Shown in pieces: positions 44,561 to 56,890 of a stretch of 64,000 nucleotides of DNA. The DNA is taken from contig CM038469.1 in NCBI GenBank assembly GCA_021464415.1, positions 20,665,901 through 20,729,900 of the forward strand. The letters are read 5' to 3'. The number at the start of each line of letters is the position of its first letter. Position 1 is the first letter of the stretch. The position numbers and the translations under genes are program-made. This stretch comes from Lonicera japonica (Eukaryota > Streptophyta > Magnoliopsida > Dipsacales > Caprifoliaceae). The notes beneath the pieces were generated by a model. That model had not been told where the DNA came from, did no database searches, and was given only the letters and a program-made list of their open reading frames with translations.

Positions 44561-47500
44561 ATTTGGCACTATCTTCTCTTATGTTGTGTATTGCTGCAGT
44601 TGCTTTTTACCATTTGCATCATTGAACGTATTTCTTTTTGTGTTCCATACAAACTGGCTGGTAAAATTCTAAAACGATCTCTGAGGATGAACAATTATAG
44701 CAGCTTGAGATGAACAATTACAATAACTCTACATAAACTCTGTTGGCTGAATCGAGCGGGTAGTCCTCAAGTTGTAACTGACTTAAATGATTCGAACATG
44801 ATTAACCATTAAACATGACTAAATTGTCTTGAACGACTCTATCAGACGTGATTAATCCTGAAATTATGCTAAGTGATGCACTTCCGTAGAAGAAAGAATT
44901 TGAAGCCGTATTATCATTCCCTTAAACATATTGGAACTCCTCAGATGGTCCAAATAAATAACTCATTTCAGCATGCTTGGCTGGGTTTCAGATTTACTCC
45001 AGACGCCGACATGCTGAATTAATTTTTTAAATAATTATGAGTATTTTGGCTTACTATATACTCTTGCTGAGTTGTTCCCAGTTTGGGCCTAGCCCACGTG
45101 GCACCTTCTTATTGGTTGACGACATCGCCAGTGGTTCGGCTATGTGTCATCTTTTATGTCATCATCGCGTTAAATGGTTAAGGTGACTATTCATTATATA
45201 TGAGTTGTTGCATGTCTTGCCGCTTTAAATGAGTTGTGTTATTTCTGAAACGACACTTGACTGCTTTGGGAAAAGTTGTGGCCTTTAGTTTTTCCATGAT
45301 ATCCCACTCATAGGTATAAACAGGGGCATGCATTCCACTAAATACTCAAAAATGGTTAAATGAAGTATGAATCTAATGAAACTTTACAGGATGGTTTAAT
45401 AATTATAATATGACGCATTGGGCAAGACGAAATTCAATTCGAACCTTCTTAGGTCGATGAACAAAATATAAGAAAAGTAGGAAAAGCAAATTTTCCAAGA
45501 ATGCACAAAAATGCTCAAACTAGTTCCAAATTAAATCAAATTTTCCAGATTTTATCCATTACACCAAAGTGAAGTGTGGGAACATTCAGACTTGTCTAAG
45601 TCCACGAATGAATCGGAGAAGTAACTAACCAACTTAACGAAAATATGCCTATCGAAACACAGATGTTACAGACTTGTCTAAGTCCACGAATGAATCGGAG
45701 AAGTAACTAACCAACTTAACGAAAATACGCCCATCGAAACACAGATGTTACAGGGAAAGACCACTTAACAGGAGTGGAACCCGAACCCAGGGACGTTTGA
45801 TCGCTCAAATTGGACTCTTCTTAATGGTCACCCTTGGTAGGACTAAATAAAATGATCAATCACCTAGCCTGTCATTGCTGTAAGCTAATTCTAATTGAAT
45901 GCTTCTTCTGGTTCCTCTCCTTCCTTTAGAACCTCGAACAAAAAATCAATCTTGCCATTAGCTTGACTAAGAGTTCCGAATCCAAAAAGTCAACTAAACT
46001 TGACTTAAGATGAAGAAACCGAGTGCCGAGAAAAAAAAAGGTAAAGTGATTCACCGAAGTGACGAGACCTTGAAATTTGATTTTCAAGTGTCAGTAACGG
46101 AACGTTCTGTTAATAAGGGAAGGCTTTTTGTTAATAATCATAAATAAATAAAACAAAAAGAACAAAGTTATATAACAATAATTTAATTGAAAAGTTGGTC
46201 AATTGTAACAAATTATATATATCGCCGTTTAAACCAGTGTGCGATACACAAATCAAAAGTTTTACACATACATGAAAACTACCACGAAACACAATTTATT
46301 TCGAAAAATGTAGCGACAAATTGTTATAATAGCACCATTTATGGAAATATATACCATACAAAATGTACTATAGATATGTAACCAAATATGGTGTTAATTT
46401 ACTTCTATGGTCACATACTCCTAGTCAATCAGCGGTACTAAGTTGCTCATAGATCTATCGATCAAATTAAACATGATTTCAATTAGGACGGAATAGTGGT
46501 TACAAATGGTGGCGTTAATTTTAACTAACATCAAACAAGACAAACAGATTCAGAATGAAGGTATTAATCAACATATATAATACATAACAAACTGATTATA
46601 AAATAATAAATTTTAATAAATTCTCCCAGGAAACTTTGTGCTAAATCTTAATTTAATGTAGATAATACTATATATACATAGGAAAATAAGGGGCATTACA
46701 GTATACATATATCAAAGAAATCTACTTCCAAAATCGATAAGAAGAACTAGAAGTTAACATAATTTTTTTTTTAAAAAAACCTCGAGGTCGATCACATTAA
46801 TAGTAAGGGCTTGCAAAATGGATAGGCAGAACGGATCCTTGCATGGTTATCAGATTTGGAAACTTTAGCTTTAGCACTTAACATTAGATAGATACTAGAA
46901 TTGGGGTAAAACATGTTGAGTGATAACGTTTTTTGCAAAAAATTAACAAATAATATTTTTGGGAAAGAAGGGCGTAGTTTTTATTATAAAATAAGGGCAT
47001 ATTACTTAATTGTGTTTTAAAATGAGAGTTTTGACCAAAATTGTATTATATGCAAACTTAACTTTGCAGAAAATTGTGTTTTGTACAAACACTAGGTATT
47101 GTCCATGCCGAACGGTACGGCGACATAAAACATATTAAGAGTTTGAAAATAGTTAGACTGAAAAAAAATAATATCCAATATCTAAACAGTGTCCAACCTA
47201 AAATATTAATTAAAAAAATTGTATACGCAACAAATCACATTATAATAGGCGGATTTTTTTTCTAAACCCACATAATGAGTTATCATAGATAGAGATGTCA
47301 ATGAATCTAACTGTAAAGGGGGTTTGCTAATGCTGAATTCGATGCACTAAAAGATAAATTCAACCCAATTAGATTAAGGTGATTTTTTATTGAAAAACTT
47401 GAATTTGCTCTCGTTTATAATATGTTTCAATTCAAGCATGTTTCGTACCTCATTAAAGTCAGGTTAGGCCGTTTTGACATCCTTAATCATTCACCAATAT

Positions 47501-48796
47501 ATACAAAAGCAAATATTTTAAAAAAATTAATGAACCCTATTACTATTACAATGACATTATATATTTCTAAAATTTTAATCGTAAACAGATGGTAGCATTG
47601 GTAGTAACATTGGTTTACAAAAGTAATGTGCTTTTTAATTTATATATATATGTAAGTATAAAAAATATTTATGTTTGTAAAATATTAAATACATATATAT
47701 ACATATATATATATATATATATTTGCATGTATAAACTAAAGGAAGAATTATGTTGCAACTGTATTTGAAACATATAAATTATGTAAAATGATTTAATTGC
47801 AAGTTATATAGAGAAATATGTTTAGAGAGAGAAAAAGTGGGTTACAATAACTTTTCTTGAATTTTTTACTTTTGCACATAACTTTATAATCATAATGGAT
47901 TTTATTTTATAGGTATCGATAGGTAGATTTCAAATATGAAAATTTTTAATAATTTTTAGATTTTGTATTTAAAGTTAATGTATTTTAAATTTTAAAAAGA
48001 AGTAATGAGAGAGAAGAGAGTAGATTGGTGAAATAAGATAGAGAAAAAAAATTGTTGACTTTATTGATTTGATGTTTTCAAAAAATATCTAATGGCTCAA
48101 AAATTATCTTATTTATTGCAGCTAAAACTCTAAAACAACATCACATAAATCCCAAAACATAGTAATGTTTTAGAAAATAAGGAGTGCAAACTTAACTTTG
48201 CATAACCCTGAAAAAATTATCGTGTATTTATTAATAAATGAGTTTTAAATATATAATTTGTTGAAATTGCACTATCAATTAAATAATTATTTATAATAAT
48301 ATGCTAAAAAATTTGTAGTGCAAACTTAATTATGAATGATTCCATAAAAATATAATTTATAAATCAACTGCAAATTTAAATTTGCACTCCTTTTGGAGTT
48401 TAGTCAAATATAGGCCTTAATTTATAAAAATATTATTCCCTAGTTCTTTTGCAAAAAACTTTTTAAAACAAGCTTTCAATATACCATTATAGATGTTCTA
48501 AACTTCATTTTATATATCTTCGTGTAGTTTAAAGGGTGTGGTCCTTGAAAAAAAAAAGAAGGGTGCATTGGGGGTGAGGGAGGGGGGGGGGGGGGGTATC
48601 CCGACTTGTACTAACAATGTTTTTTTTAAAGCTAGTGAGCTTGAATCTTAAATTCAAGCTTCTACCTGGCTTCTTCCACTCTGTGGTGGAGCCATTTGAC
48701 CTTTAACAAGGGCTATTGGTTGGTTTGACATGTATGACATCCTCATAGATAGATGAAACATATTGTGTATATGCTAAAGTGACGGAGGTAGCGACA
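44561..48796. other. Intergenic DNA, largely AT-rich
   Basis: No gene. Contains the tandem duplication at 45587-45750, a region resembling LTR U3/R DNA at 45075-45340 (GTATAAACAGGGGCATGCATTCC), (AT)n at 47640-47725, and G15 at 48582-48596. Confidence 0.5.
45587..45752. repeat. 82-bp tandem duplication
   Basis: CAGACTTGTCTAAGTCCACG...GAAACACAGATGTTA is present twice with about three differences, so the event is recent. Confidence 0.88.
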
Positions 48797-51667
48797 TGTA
48801 ATACCGGCGTTTAGTTTACTTGTTAATCTCGCCCATTTAGCCTTAATCGTTCGTTAACTCCATTTTGGGTGACGAAATCTTGACTTATCGGGATCTATAA
48901 TGTTCTAGCGATTTGTACTAGACATATTAGTATATTTATACTTGTGCAAGTAATCATTTTGCAATTTGGGTGGTTCGAATTGAAATTGGCTTGTTAATTG
49001 TACGTTTTGGTTTATGCGATTAATTGATTTTATCTAACTTTGAGATATCGTAACTTCTCTGTTTCTTATCTGATTAAGTCCCCGTTTGTGGTTATTTCTA
49101 GATTTTGATCCATTATACAACTTTCATGTTTTTACTGAAAGCAAATTCACTCTTCTCGTGGTCAAAACTGAGCGTGAAATAAGCCGATTAACAAAATCTG
49201 ATAGTATTGTAACTCGATGGCAGACTTTTTTCTTCAATGAATTTTTGGAATTAATCTATCCAGAATTTGGAGAAACTTCCTCTTAGGAAGTTGTATATCT
49301 TTAAATTATCTTTCCGTGGACATAAAGATCACCCTAATCGGAGTTCCGAGCAAAAAGTTATGACTAAATTACGAGCAGTGCGCCAGAGTCCAAAATTTAA
49401 ACCATGGACCGGTCTGGCCTTTTTGTGGACCAGTCCGGCAATGAACATGAGCCCATTTTGAGTGTTTTAAAGTGTTCTTTACTCCCACTTTTACTCATAT
49501 TTCGACCCACACACCCCTTGGAACACTCTAGAGAGGGGGGATAGCTCTTTTTAGGGAGAGATTGAGTGATCATTAGCAAGCTATAATTAATGCACAAAAT
49601 CCCCACCAAATCAACATCAAATCATCCTTAACCCATCACTATTCATCATCTTCCTTATCCTCCATTATTGGAGCTTGAAGGTATTCGGGAGAAATTCGGG
49701 ATTCTCTTGATGCGACTCAATCCACTGCTCAATCTTTGTAGATAAAGCTTCAATAAGATGGGAACATTGGTACTTAAACTCTATTTCAAATTATTATGTG
49801 TTGCATCTTCCAAACCAAACCAAACTTGGGGTTTTTGCCCACAACTTCGAAAATTGTGTGTTCATGGGGATTAGGTTGTTTTCTTGTGATTCTTTGGTTG
49901 ATTTGCATTTCATATAACTCCAACATGATTATTATACAAGAACCCCTAATTATAAGTGGATTTTGAAGAAGATTAGTTCAAAACCTCATGTATGGATACG
50001 TATATATATGAAGTTATATATGGAATTAAAAGTATGATTTGGTCATAATTACCTGTATTTGAAGTATTATCATGGTATTTTCATGATTAAATCATTATTT
50101 ATGAGATTCCTGAATAACTAGGTAGTTTGTAATTACGCTAGACACATTTTTATATCTATTTTGAAAGAATTATGAGTTGAGAATGCATGGGGAGGTTTAT
50201 ATTGATTCTAAGTGACAAAAATGATGTTTTATATTTGGCTTGGCGCCAATGTGGTGAAGGGTCATGAAATTCCCCAACAAATGAAGTTTTTAGATCAACC
50301 ACTAGTTAACGGACTTGGCATATCTAGTTTAAAGTACAAAACAAATATTATCTTATGCTATACAAAATCATATGATTTGATGGATGATTCATATTTTTGT
50401 AAGTTTCGATTGCACATATATGGTATTTGTGTCTATGTATGGTTTTTCGTTTCCTTTATATGTGTTGGCTAGTTGATGAGTTTAATACGAATTGATATGT
50501 TATTTCGTTTGGCACAATTGTACATTTGTCGATCTGATACGTGGTCGGGTTACCTAGATATATACACATATGATTGCGCTAGTCCAAGATCGGTCCCAGG
50601 TTTGGTCTCTAAAGGTTAGGGTCGGAAGTTGGGATAGAGTACCCATGGGTGAAAGACCCAAAACCGTGCATAGAAACTAACGGGAAGCCTTGCTGCTACA
50701 TGGGTGAAAGGCTACGAAATGTAGACCTGGTTGTACACTTGGCTAGTTATGGATTATTGAGACAATTCCCTCGGATGTGATACTCTTAGATGATACTATT
50801 GCAGTGCTAAGTTTTATAATATAGTCAACAGTTATATATATATGAGTTGGAAGTACATACTTTCCTAATACGGTTTACTTATATCTTGATGATATTTTCT
50901 TTACAATGATTTCGGGGCTGGGATAGCACTTGGTGTGTCTTGCATGTATATGATCTTCATGATATATAATAAAGCATTACTTATATACAATAGAGATAAA
51001 TGGATATATATATATATAGATGGAAATGGAAATGGTATAAGCACATGTATATGATTTCGAACTATGTTTTATAAAGCACGTTGCATGTATCCTACAATGT
51101 GTATGTTATTACCCAAAACCTTATAGTTCCTATTGAACCCGTTTGGCTCACTCCCATTTTGCAAACCAGTTTTGTAGGAATATCTTTAGGGATGGTACGG
51201 GTATGAAGTCTAGAAACCTCTGATTGCTTTAAAAACCTTTAGTTATATGAGGATGACTTTTGAGTTGTGTATTTAGCGTACTATTGGACATTTTGTATAT
51301 TTAAACCTATATTTGATTCAAATGTATCATTTATTATATAAATGATGTAATGTATTTTTTTTTAATAAAAGTTAGGAACTTGTTAGAGTGATTGTTTATA
51401 TATATAAATGTTTGTATTTTGTATGGCTGAGAACTTTGTTAATGTGGAGTAAAATTTTCTAGTTAATCTTTATTGTACTGTTCACATGTTTGGATTTGTT
51501 CAATTTACAAACTATACATGCTAATTTTTTTTTGGACGGGGTTTTAAATTAAGAAATATTTTCGATAATACGTAAATTATTTTAATTTAAACCCGCTGAC
51601 ACGTACGGCACCGTGATTAACTGGGTCCTGAAGGTTTAAACCTCTTAATGGGATTCGGGGCGTCACA
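48797..51667 (+). mobile_element. 5' LTR of a Tekay/Del-type Ty3/gypsy element (2871 bp)
   Basis: Starts TGTAATACCGG, ends GGGGCGTCACA, and is followed after two bases by TTGGTATCAGAGG (51670-51682), the Met-tRNA primer site. So it is a true 5' LTR, not a solo. It follows the solo LTR at 7829 in layout (shared words TACAACTTTCATGTTTT, GAATTTTTGGAA, CGTGGACATAAAGATCACCC) but is a different subfamily. Only about 50-80 bp of interior is left before Tat/Ogre-like DNA begins. Confidence 0.88.
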
Positions 51668-51670
51668 AGT

Positions 51671-51682
51671 TGGTATCAGAGG
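51671..51682 (+). promoter_or_regulatory. Met-tRNA primer binding site
   Basis: TGGTATCAGAGG, two bases after the LTR end. Confidence 0.85.
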
Positions 51683-51906
51683 TATAGATTCAATTATCTT
51701 CGCAGATTTATGGGTAAATCTTCTTTGAAGAATACTTCCAAGCTGGGCTGTTTTTTTCCTTGATTGTTGGTCCATGGTTCTTAGAAATCACAATAAGGGA
51801 ATTCTTTTCCATCTTTCACGAAATGGCCATTGAGCGAACTATTTATGAGTACAATATATTTTTCTTTGCCTTTGCTTCCTGTATAACCTAATCCGGCAAA
51901 TTGGCT

Positions 51907-52560
51907 CTATTTTAAAAAGGGCTCAAACATTTGGGTGATCCCGACTCGATATTTGCCTAGCCCAAGTCCTGACAAGAACCTCATCTTTTTCATCATATGA
52001 ACAACTTGGGTGTTCATGGTTAACATATCATCAGGTGGTAAGCATTCCACCTTTTGAGTTGTTAGCATTTTTTTTGGTTCATAAGAGAACTCTCCATTTT
52101 GCACGTCTTGACTTCCAATGCCCAACACAGGCGAGCCATTCGAAATGATGTTCCTTCCTGGATCCCCTTTAATGATGATAAGCTCTCTGTTATAAAGAAA
52201 TTTTATCTTGTGATGGAGAGATAACGGTAAAGCGCCAACTTCATTTAGCTATACTCTTCCTAATAATAAATTGAAGCTCGACGGTATATCAATGATTTGG
52301 AACTCATTTGTAAATACCACGGGTCTCATGTGAAGATCTAACATTACGGAACCCATACATCCCTTTTTGTGTTTTCAGAGGCACATATCGTAACTGGCGA
52401 ATCTTCCAAATTTGCCGTATCGATTCCCAAATGGACTATTATTTTGAGCGGAAAAACATTGATGGCAGAGCCATTGTCGACTAAGACATATGGAATTAAT
52501 ATTCCTCAGGCTTCGACAGTGATATGTAAAGCTTGGTTGTGGGTTTCGCCAAGTGGAGAT
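51907..52560 (-). pseudogene. Tat/Ogre-like protease and G-patch region
   Basis: The aspartic protease triad region VLVDNGSAINV is intact at about 52490-52458. LPLSLHHKIKFLYN lies near 52210. A G-patch-like segment (RFLSGLGLGKYRVG) ends near 51950. G-patch after protease is known in these lineages. Stops occur near 52540 and 52330-52360. Confidence 0.75.
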
Positions 52561-54449
52561 AGATCTTCATCGAAAAGCCCAAGAGATTTTTGTTGAACCC
52601 CCATCATTGAAATTATGCTTGTCAATTAGGCTAGGGTAGATTCGATCTAAATGACTGATTCATCCAACATTTTCGTTAAAACCACATGATGTGGTTTTGA
52701 TGCAAACAAAAGACCTTAAATTGAGATTTGAGTTTGGGTCTTTTTGAGTTGTTAACCCACCCTCCCTTCTTCCAGGTCCTTGATCGTTTCTTTTGGAGGT
52801 TTGTTGATAGGTGATTGGTATACCCGTCCCAAACGGGTCAATTATTGTACCCACGTAGCTACCAGATTAACTTTTTCATCAGATTGCTCCGAGGAAGGGT
52901 CAGACTTTGCTTCTTTGACTTTGCTTGCTTCGGCCACTATGTTCCAATCGAATGCTATGATTTCGATTTGTATCTCATGAGTTTTTGGATGAAGATTCCT
53001 CTTTTTCACCTTCTCGTGATAAAATCCAAGCCCTTGACGTCTTGGATTATCTTTGGGTTGTAAGATATCTATCATTCCTTAGTTCTCTTTTCTAGGGCCT
53101 AATCTAGGTACAAACTTCATCTACCTCATCCAACCCATAACCTTCGGGTAGTATGTTATAGCCGCATAAGAAAGATGTTCATCGACACATTACCCTAGAA
53201 GGGTCTCACCATTATGCAAAGGTTCCTTAAAACCAGATTCTAGAGCTTTTATATGCGAAGGTTCTTTAGAACCTAGTTCTAGTACTTCGTTTGGATCCTT
53301 TCTTGTGAGTGGGCGAATCAAGAAGATAGGATCTGGTAAATTCATGTATTTTTCAATGGCATTGATATGATGATTTGGTACGGGATTGTGAAACACATTA
53401 ATTTTGGGGCTGAAGGATCCGGTATCTTTTTTGCATCAATCAGATCTTAAACGGTGTGTTGCAAGGCTACACAATTATTGGTAGTATGACCGATATTTTT
53501 ATGGTACTTGTATCTCTCATTTAACTTCCAGTGGGACGGGATTAGTTGACTAAACAGACGCAAATTGAGCGAATATATCAACCCTACCTCTTTCAGTTGC
53601 TTTTAGACTTTTTCGAGTGACCTCGGGTAATTGTGAAAAATATCTTTCCCTCGGACCTCTATGAATGAATGCTCCATGATTATTATTGTTATTGTTGCGA
53701 TACCCCAATGCGGAGTGATTCTTAGGGTTTCTGGAAGAACTTTGCCCACAAAGATTATTAGAGAACCCACTATTGTACGGCCCCCAGAAATAGCAACTTG
53801 ATTAATGGCCGAAGTCATTGTAGAAGTTTTCTTATATTGGGAAGAAGACTACTTGATTTTTCCAGTTTGGCTTGGTCCTTTTCAATTTCATTTCCAAGAT
53901 AAAACAAAGCCTTGAATCGACTAAAGAACTAGTGCCTGATTTGAGCCCGGATCCAGGGTTTCAGAGTTTTTATTATCATACCCTATTGTTCTTCTTCATT
54001 GAGCCTTTCCACTATTTGGGTGGCTAACTCTCTCCACCTTGTCACAAACTCACTTATATTTTCCCCTTCCTTCTGTTTGGCCATCTCTAAGTGTTTTCTT
54101 GTGATTTTAAACTCGTTTTTGTCTTGTATTGGGTGACAAACTCTTTAACAATGTCGGTTCAGGATCTAACCCAATGTTTCTCCAAGCTCAAAAACCATCT
54201 TTATGCCAGCCCGCCAAGGTAAGATGGAATGAATTAATCAACTCAGCTTCTCCCACATCAGAGATTTTCATTGATCGCACATAGGACTTGAGGTGCAATT
54301 TTAACGGAGTCATCCCGATGAACTTAGGAATTGACGACATCTTGAACCACGGCGGACTTGAGGTGCATTTGAGCTTTCAACTACTTTTTGGTTAAAGATC
54401 CTCAATTGTTCCTTAAGTTTGACTATTACTTTATCCTCCCTTATAACCT

Positions 54450-54731
54450 CTATTGTTGGAAACCCTTTGCCTTGGATACTAACAATATGTCTAGCGGGTT
54501 TAAAATAAGGATCGCGATAGGGTTCGTGTGGTGCTGGTACTTGTGGAGGATTTGGTTTGGTTTGGTTTGATTTTGATGGAGCCAGTTGATAACATGATCA
54601 GGTTGGACTCTTGGTGGGTTTTGTTGCTCAGGTTGTGGTGGAATGTTGATATGGAGAGAAGGTGGAGGAGGTGGTATGAAAGTGGCCTCCCTTACTTGTT
54701 CTGTTGGGCATCCCTTAGCTATCTCATGCAA
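54450..54731 (-). pseudogene. Tat/Ogre-like gag, Pro-rich N-terminal piece
   Basis: 93 codons, Pro/Gln/His-rich (IPPPPPSLHINIPPQPEQQN), typical of the variable start of these gag proteins. No catalytic content. Confidence 0.6.
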
Positions 54732-55285
54732 TCGAACTCAGGTGTTCTGATTATCAGTGAAAAGTAGAGTCAAACTTTGGCTCATATTCATCTGCATCCA
54801 ATAAATCTCCTTAGGGTATGGTATCGGTTCAACCCTGGTTTTGTTGGTAATGTTCATCCCTTAATTCGGCAGTAGATTGGGGTCAGGGTTTTGTGAAAGA
54901 TTAAGATTTTGTGGCAAACCCCTAATATTGTTATTTTGTGGTAACCCTTGGTTCGGGTAAAAAGGACTAGGCGGTGGGTCCACTGCGTTATTGAAGAAAT
55001 TTCTTCTTCCTCGTGTAGGTGTCTGTTGTTGATCTATATCACTTGGAGATTTAGCTCTAACAATCCTTCCCGTGCTATCTTTTTTGGCCTAGGCAGTTGC
55101 CAAAATGGATGGGTATCTGATGCGAAAAAGATGGACAAATCTAGTCGCGAGTAATTTTTCAAAAATTAAAGAAAATATATAACGTTTAGAAACGACCAGA
55201 TTTTATTTGGAAGTACATCGATTGGGGAGACACTTAACCACACAAAACATTTTCTTTAGGTGAGAGCGAAAACAGAAGTAAGGTA

Positions 55286-56410
55286 GGTGTAACAACCCGT
55301 CTAAATAAGCAGGTGTTAACGGATGCTGTATAAAATTAACAGCAGAAAAACAAGTGATTTGAAACAATTGAATACACAAAAAACATGGGGATCTAATGAA
55401 ATTTTGGCATGAAGTACTCGCACATACTAAGAAATCCACCCTGTCTAATGAACCAAACATCACAAGGAAAAAGGATACATCACAAACTGATTACAATTCA
55501 ACATAAATACTCCAACTGGAAAATACATGGCAAGCCCCAACCACAAACCAAAATCCAAATAAAATCCAAGTTCGAAATACAAACTGCTACAACCATAGAT
55601 ATTACAAAGTCTCTCAATAACATTAGAAACAACAAATTCCACAATCAGAGATGATACAACGAAACTAAAATCCATAAGGGCATCAGAGAAGCTCTAAGAG
55701 GACCTCATACTTGGTTCACGACCTCTACCCTTACCACAAGATATACCTGAAAAATAAATGAGGGAATGAGCCAAAACTGGCCCAGTGGGAACTATAGGGA
55801 AAGGGAAATGCATGAGTGTGAAACAATATAAGGATTTGCCACATTGAATCCGTTATTAAGAATTTGCCAGCGTATACCATTTATAATAAATAAATAAAAA
55901 ATCCATTTATTTTATATAGCCAAGTACGTCAATTGTCATTCACGTGAGACTCTCATGGTAATAATTACACACACGTCCATCCGACTCCTCTTCCTTCTCG
56001 ACCTAATACCGGTACTAGACGGATTATATTACTCACAAACGCACCCATCTTTCCATGGGTCAGTGCACTGGTAACCAGATTCTACGGCACCCCATCTTCC
56101 CATTGGCCTGTGCAATAATATCGACTTAAGCATTACTATACCGGTGCTTTCCGGTTCCAACAACCTCATAAACTCACTGCGATTAGTTTAATTTATCAAA
56201 AACATTTCCAAAAGGTCGTATTATGTGATCATAACCTCAACCAATTGATAATCATTGTTCTATATGTGTTTAATCATGAATCATAATGCCATTTGATTAA
56301 AAACATTAATCTACACAATACCGTAAGCCGAATATTGAGACGAAATCACTAGAAATTTAGAATCATCTACATGCATTGAGTACATGTCTAATAACAAGCA
56401 AAAAGGAAAT
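55286..56410 (-). mobile_element. Tekay-type LTR fragment, minus strand
   Basis: TGTAACAACCCGTC at 55286 is, reversed, GACGGGTTGTTACA, the end of a Tekay-type LTR. GGCTCATTCCCTCATTTATT (minus, near 55770) and the TTTTCAGGTATAT that follows match the equivalent positions of the LTRs at 10200 and 51150. The LTR start is not found, so it is truncated near 56410. No primer site adjoins it. Confidence 0.65.
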
Positions 56411-56460
56411 TAAAAATGTTCAATGTTCTGGAAATTCATAAATTCTAGCATAAATATGAA

Positions 56461-56890
56461 GTATATATATAGGGAGAGAGCCAGGCTCCGGAAAAAGCTT
56501 TATTCTTTTAACAAAAGCACAGACTTCTCCTTTTATGGGAGTAAATGATTGAATTTTTAGATAAATTTCTGTGGGGATGATCTTAATGATAAATATATCA
56601 AATTCACAAAATTTTATCAAAAAATTCAACCGAAAGAGGGTGATCCAAAGATCTAAAATTTCAAAGATTGAAATGCACGCATATATATATATATATATAT
56701 ATATCGATCTTTAGTTCATCCACTTCCCAATTGAATCCTTTGATGACATTTTGTAGAGTTGATCTACTTATCATGGAGATTATATCTACAAAATTTTATC
56801 AAAAAATTCAATCATTTACCCCCTCAAAAGGGAAAGTCTGTTCTTTAGTTAAAAGAATTAAACTTTTTCTTGAGCCAAACTCATATATTT
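56461..56890. mobile_element. Foldback MITE with ~170-bp arms
   Basis: Left arm from GAGCCAGGCTCCGGAAAAAG, right arm (reversed) GAGTTTGGCTCAAGAAAAAG. The arms stay alignable through CTTTTAACAAAAG, AAATGATTGAATTTTT and ACAAAATTTTATCA, about 75 percent alike by eye. (AT)n at the centre (56683-56704). The TATATATATAGGGAGAGAGCC edge is typical of widespread plant foldback elements. Confidence 0.75.

Larger units (their letters stand above)
51750..55090 (-). mobile_element. Tat/Ogre-like Ty3/gypsy remnant (gag, zinc knuckle, protease, G-patch)
   Basis: Read on the minus strand from 55090. A Pro-rich gag start (IVRAKSPSDIDQQQTPTRGR, IPPPPPSLHINIPPQPEQ) is followed by the gag core (RWRELATQIVERLNEEEQ, about 54050-53980). 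A zinc-knuckle-like stretch with IGHTTNNCVAL and DLIDAKKIPDP is near 53500-53420. The protease has VLVDNGSAINV (about 52490-52460) and SFNLLLGR-like DNA near 52270. A G-patch-like tail RFLSGLGLGKYRVGI is near 51990-51950. Many frameshifts; RT, RNase H and integrase are absent. It lies between two unrelated Tekay-type LTRs, which points to nested insertion and deletion. Confidence 0.82.

Noticed and set aside
49086..50472. Several 60-86 codon frames inside the long LTR at 48797
   Set aside because: They lie within LTR sequence, lack domains, and are not shared with the related LTR at 7829.
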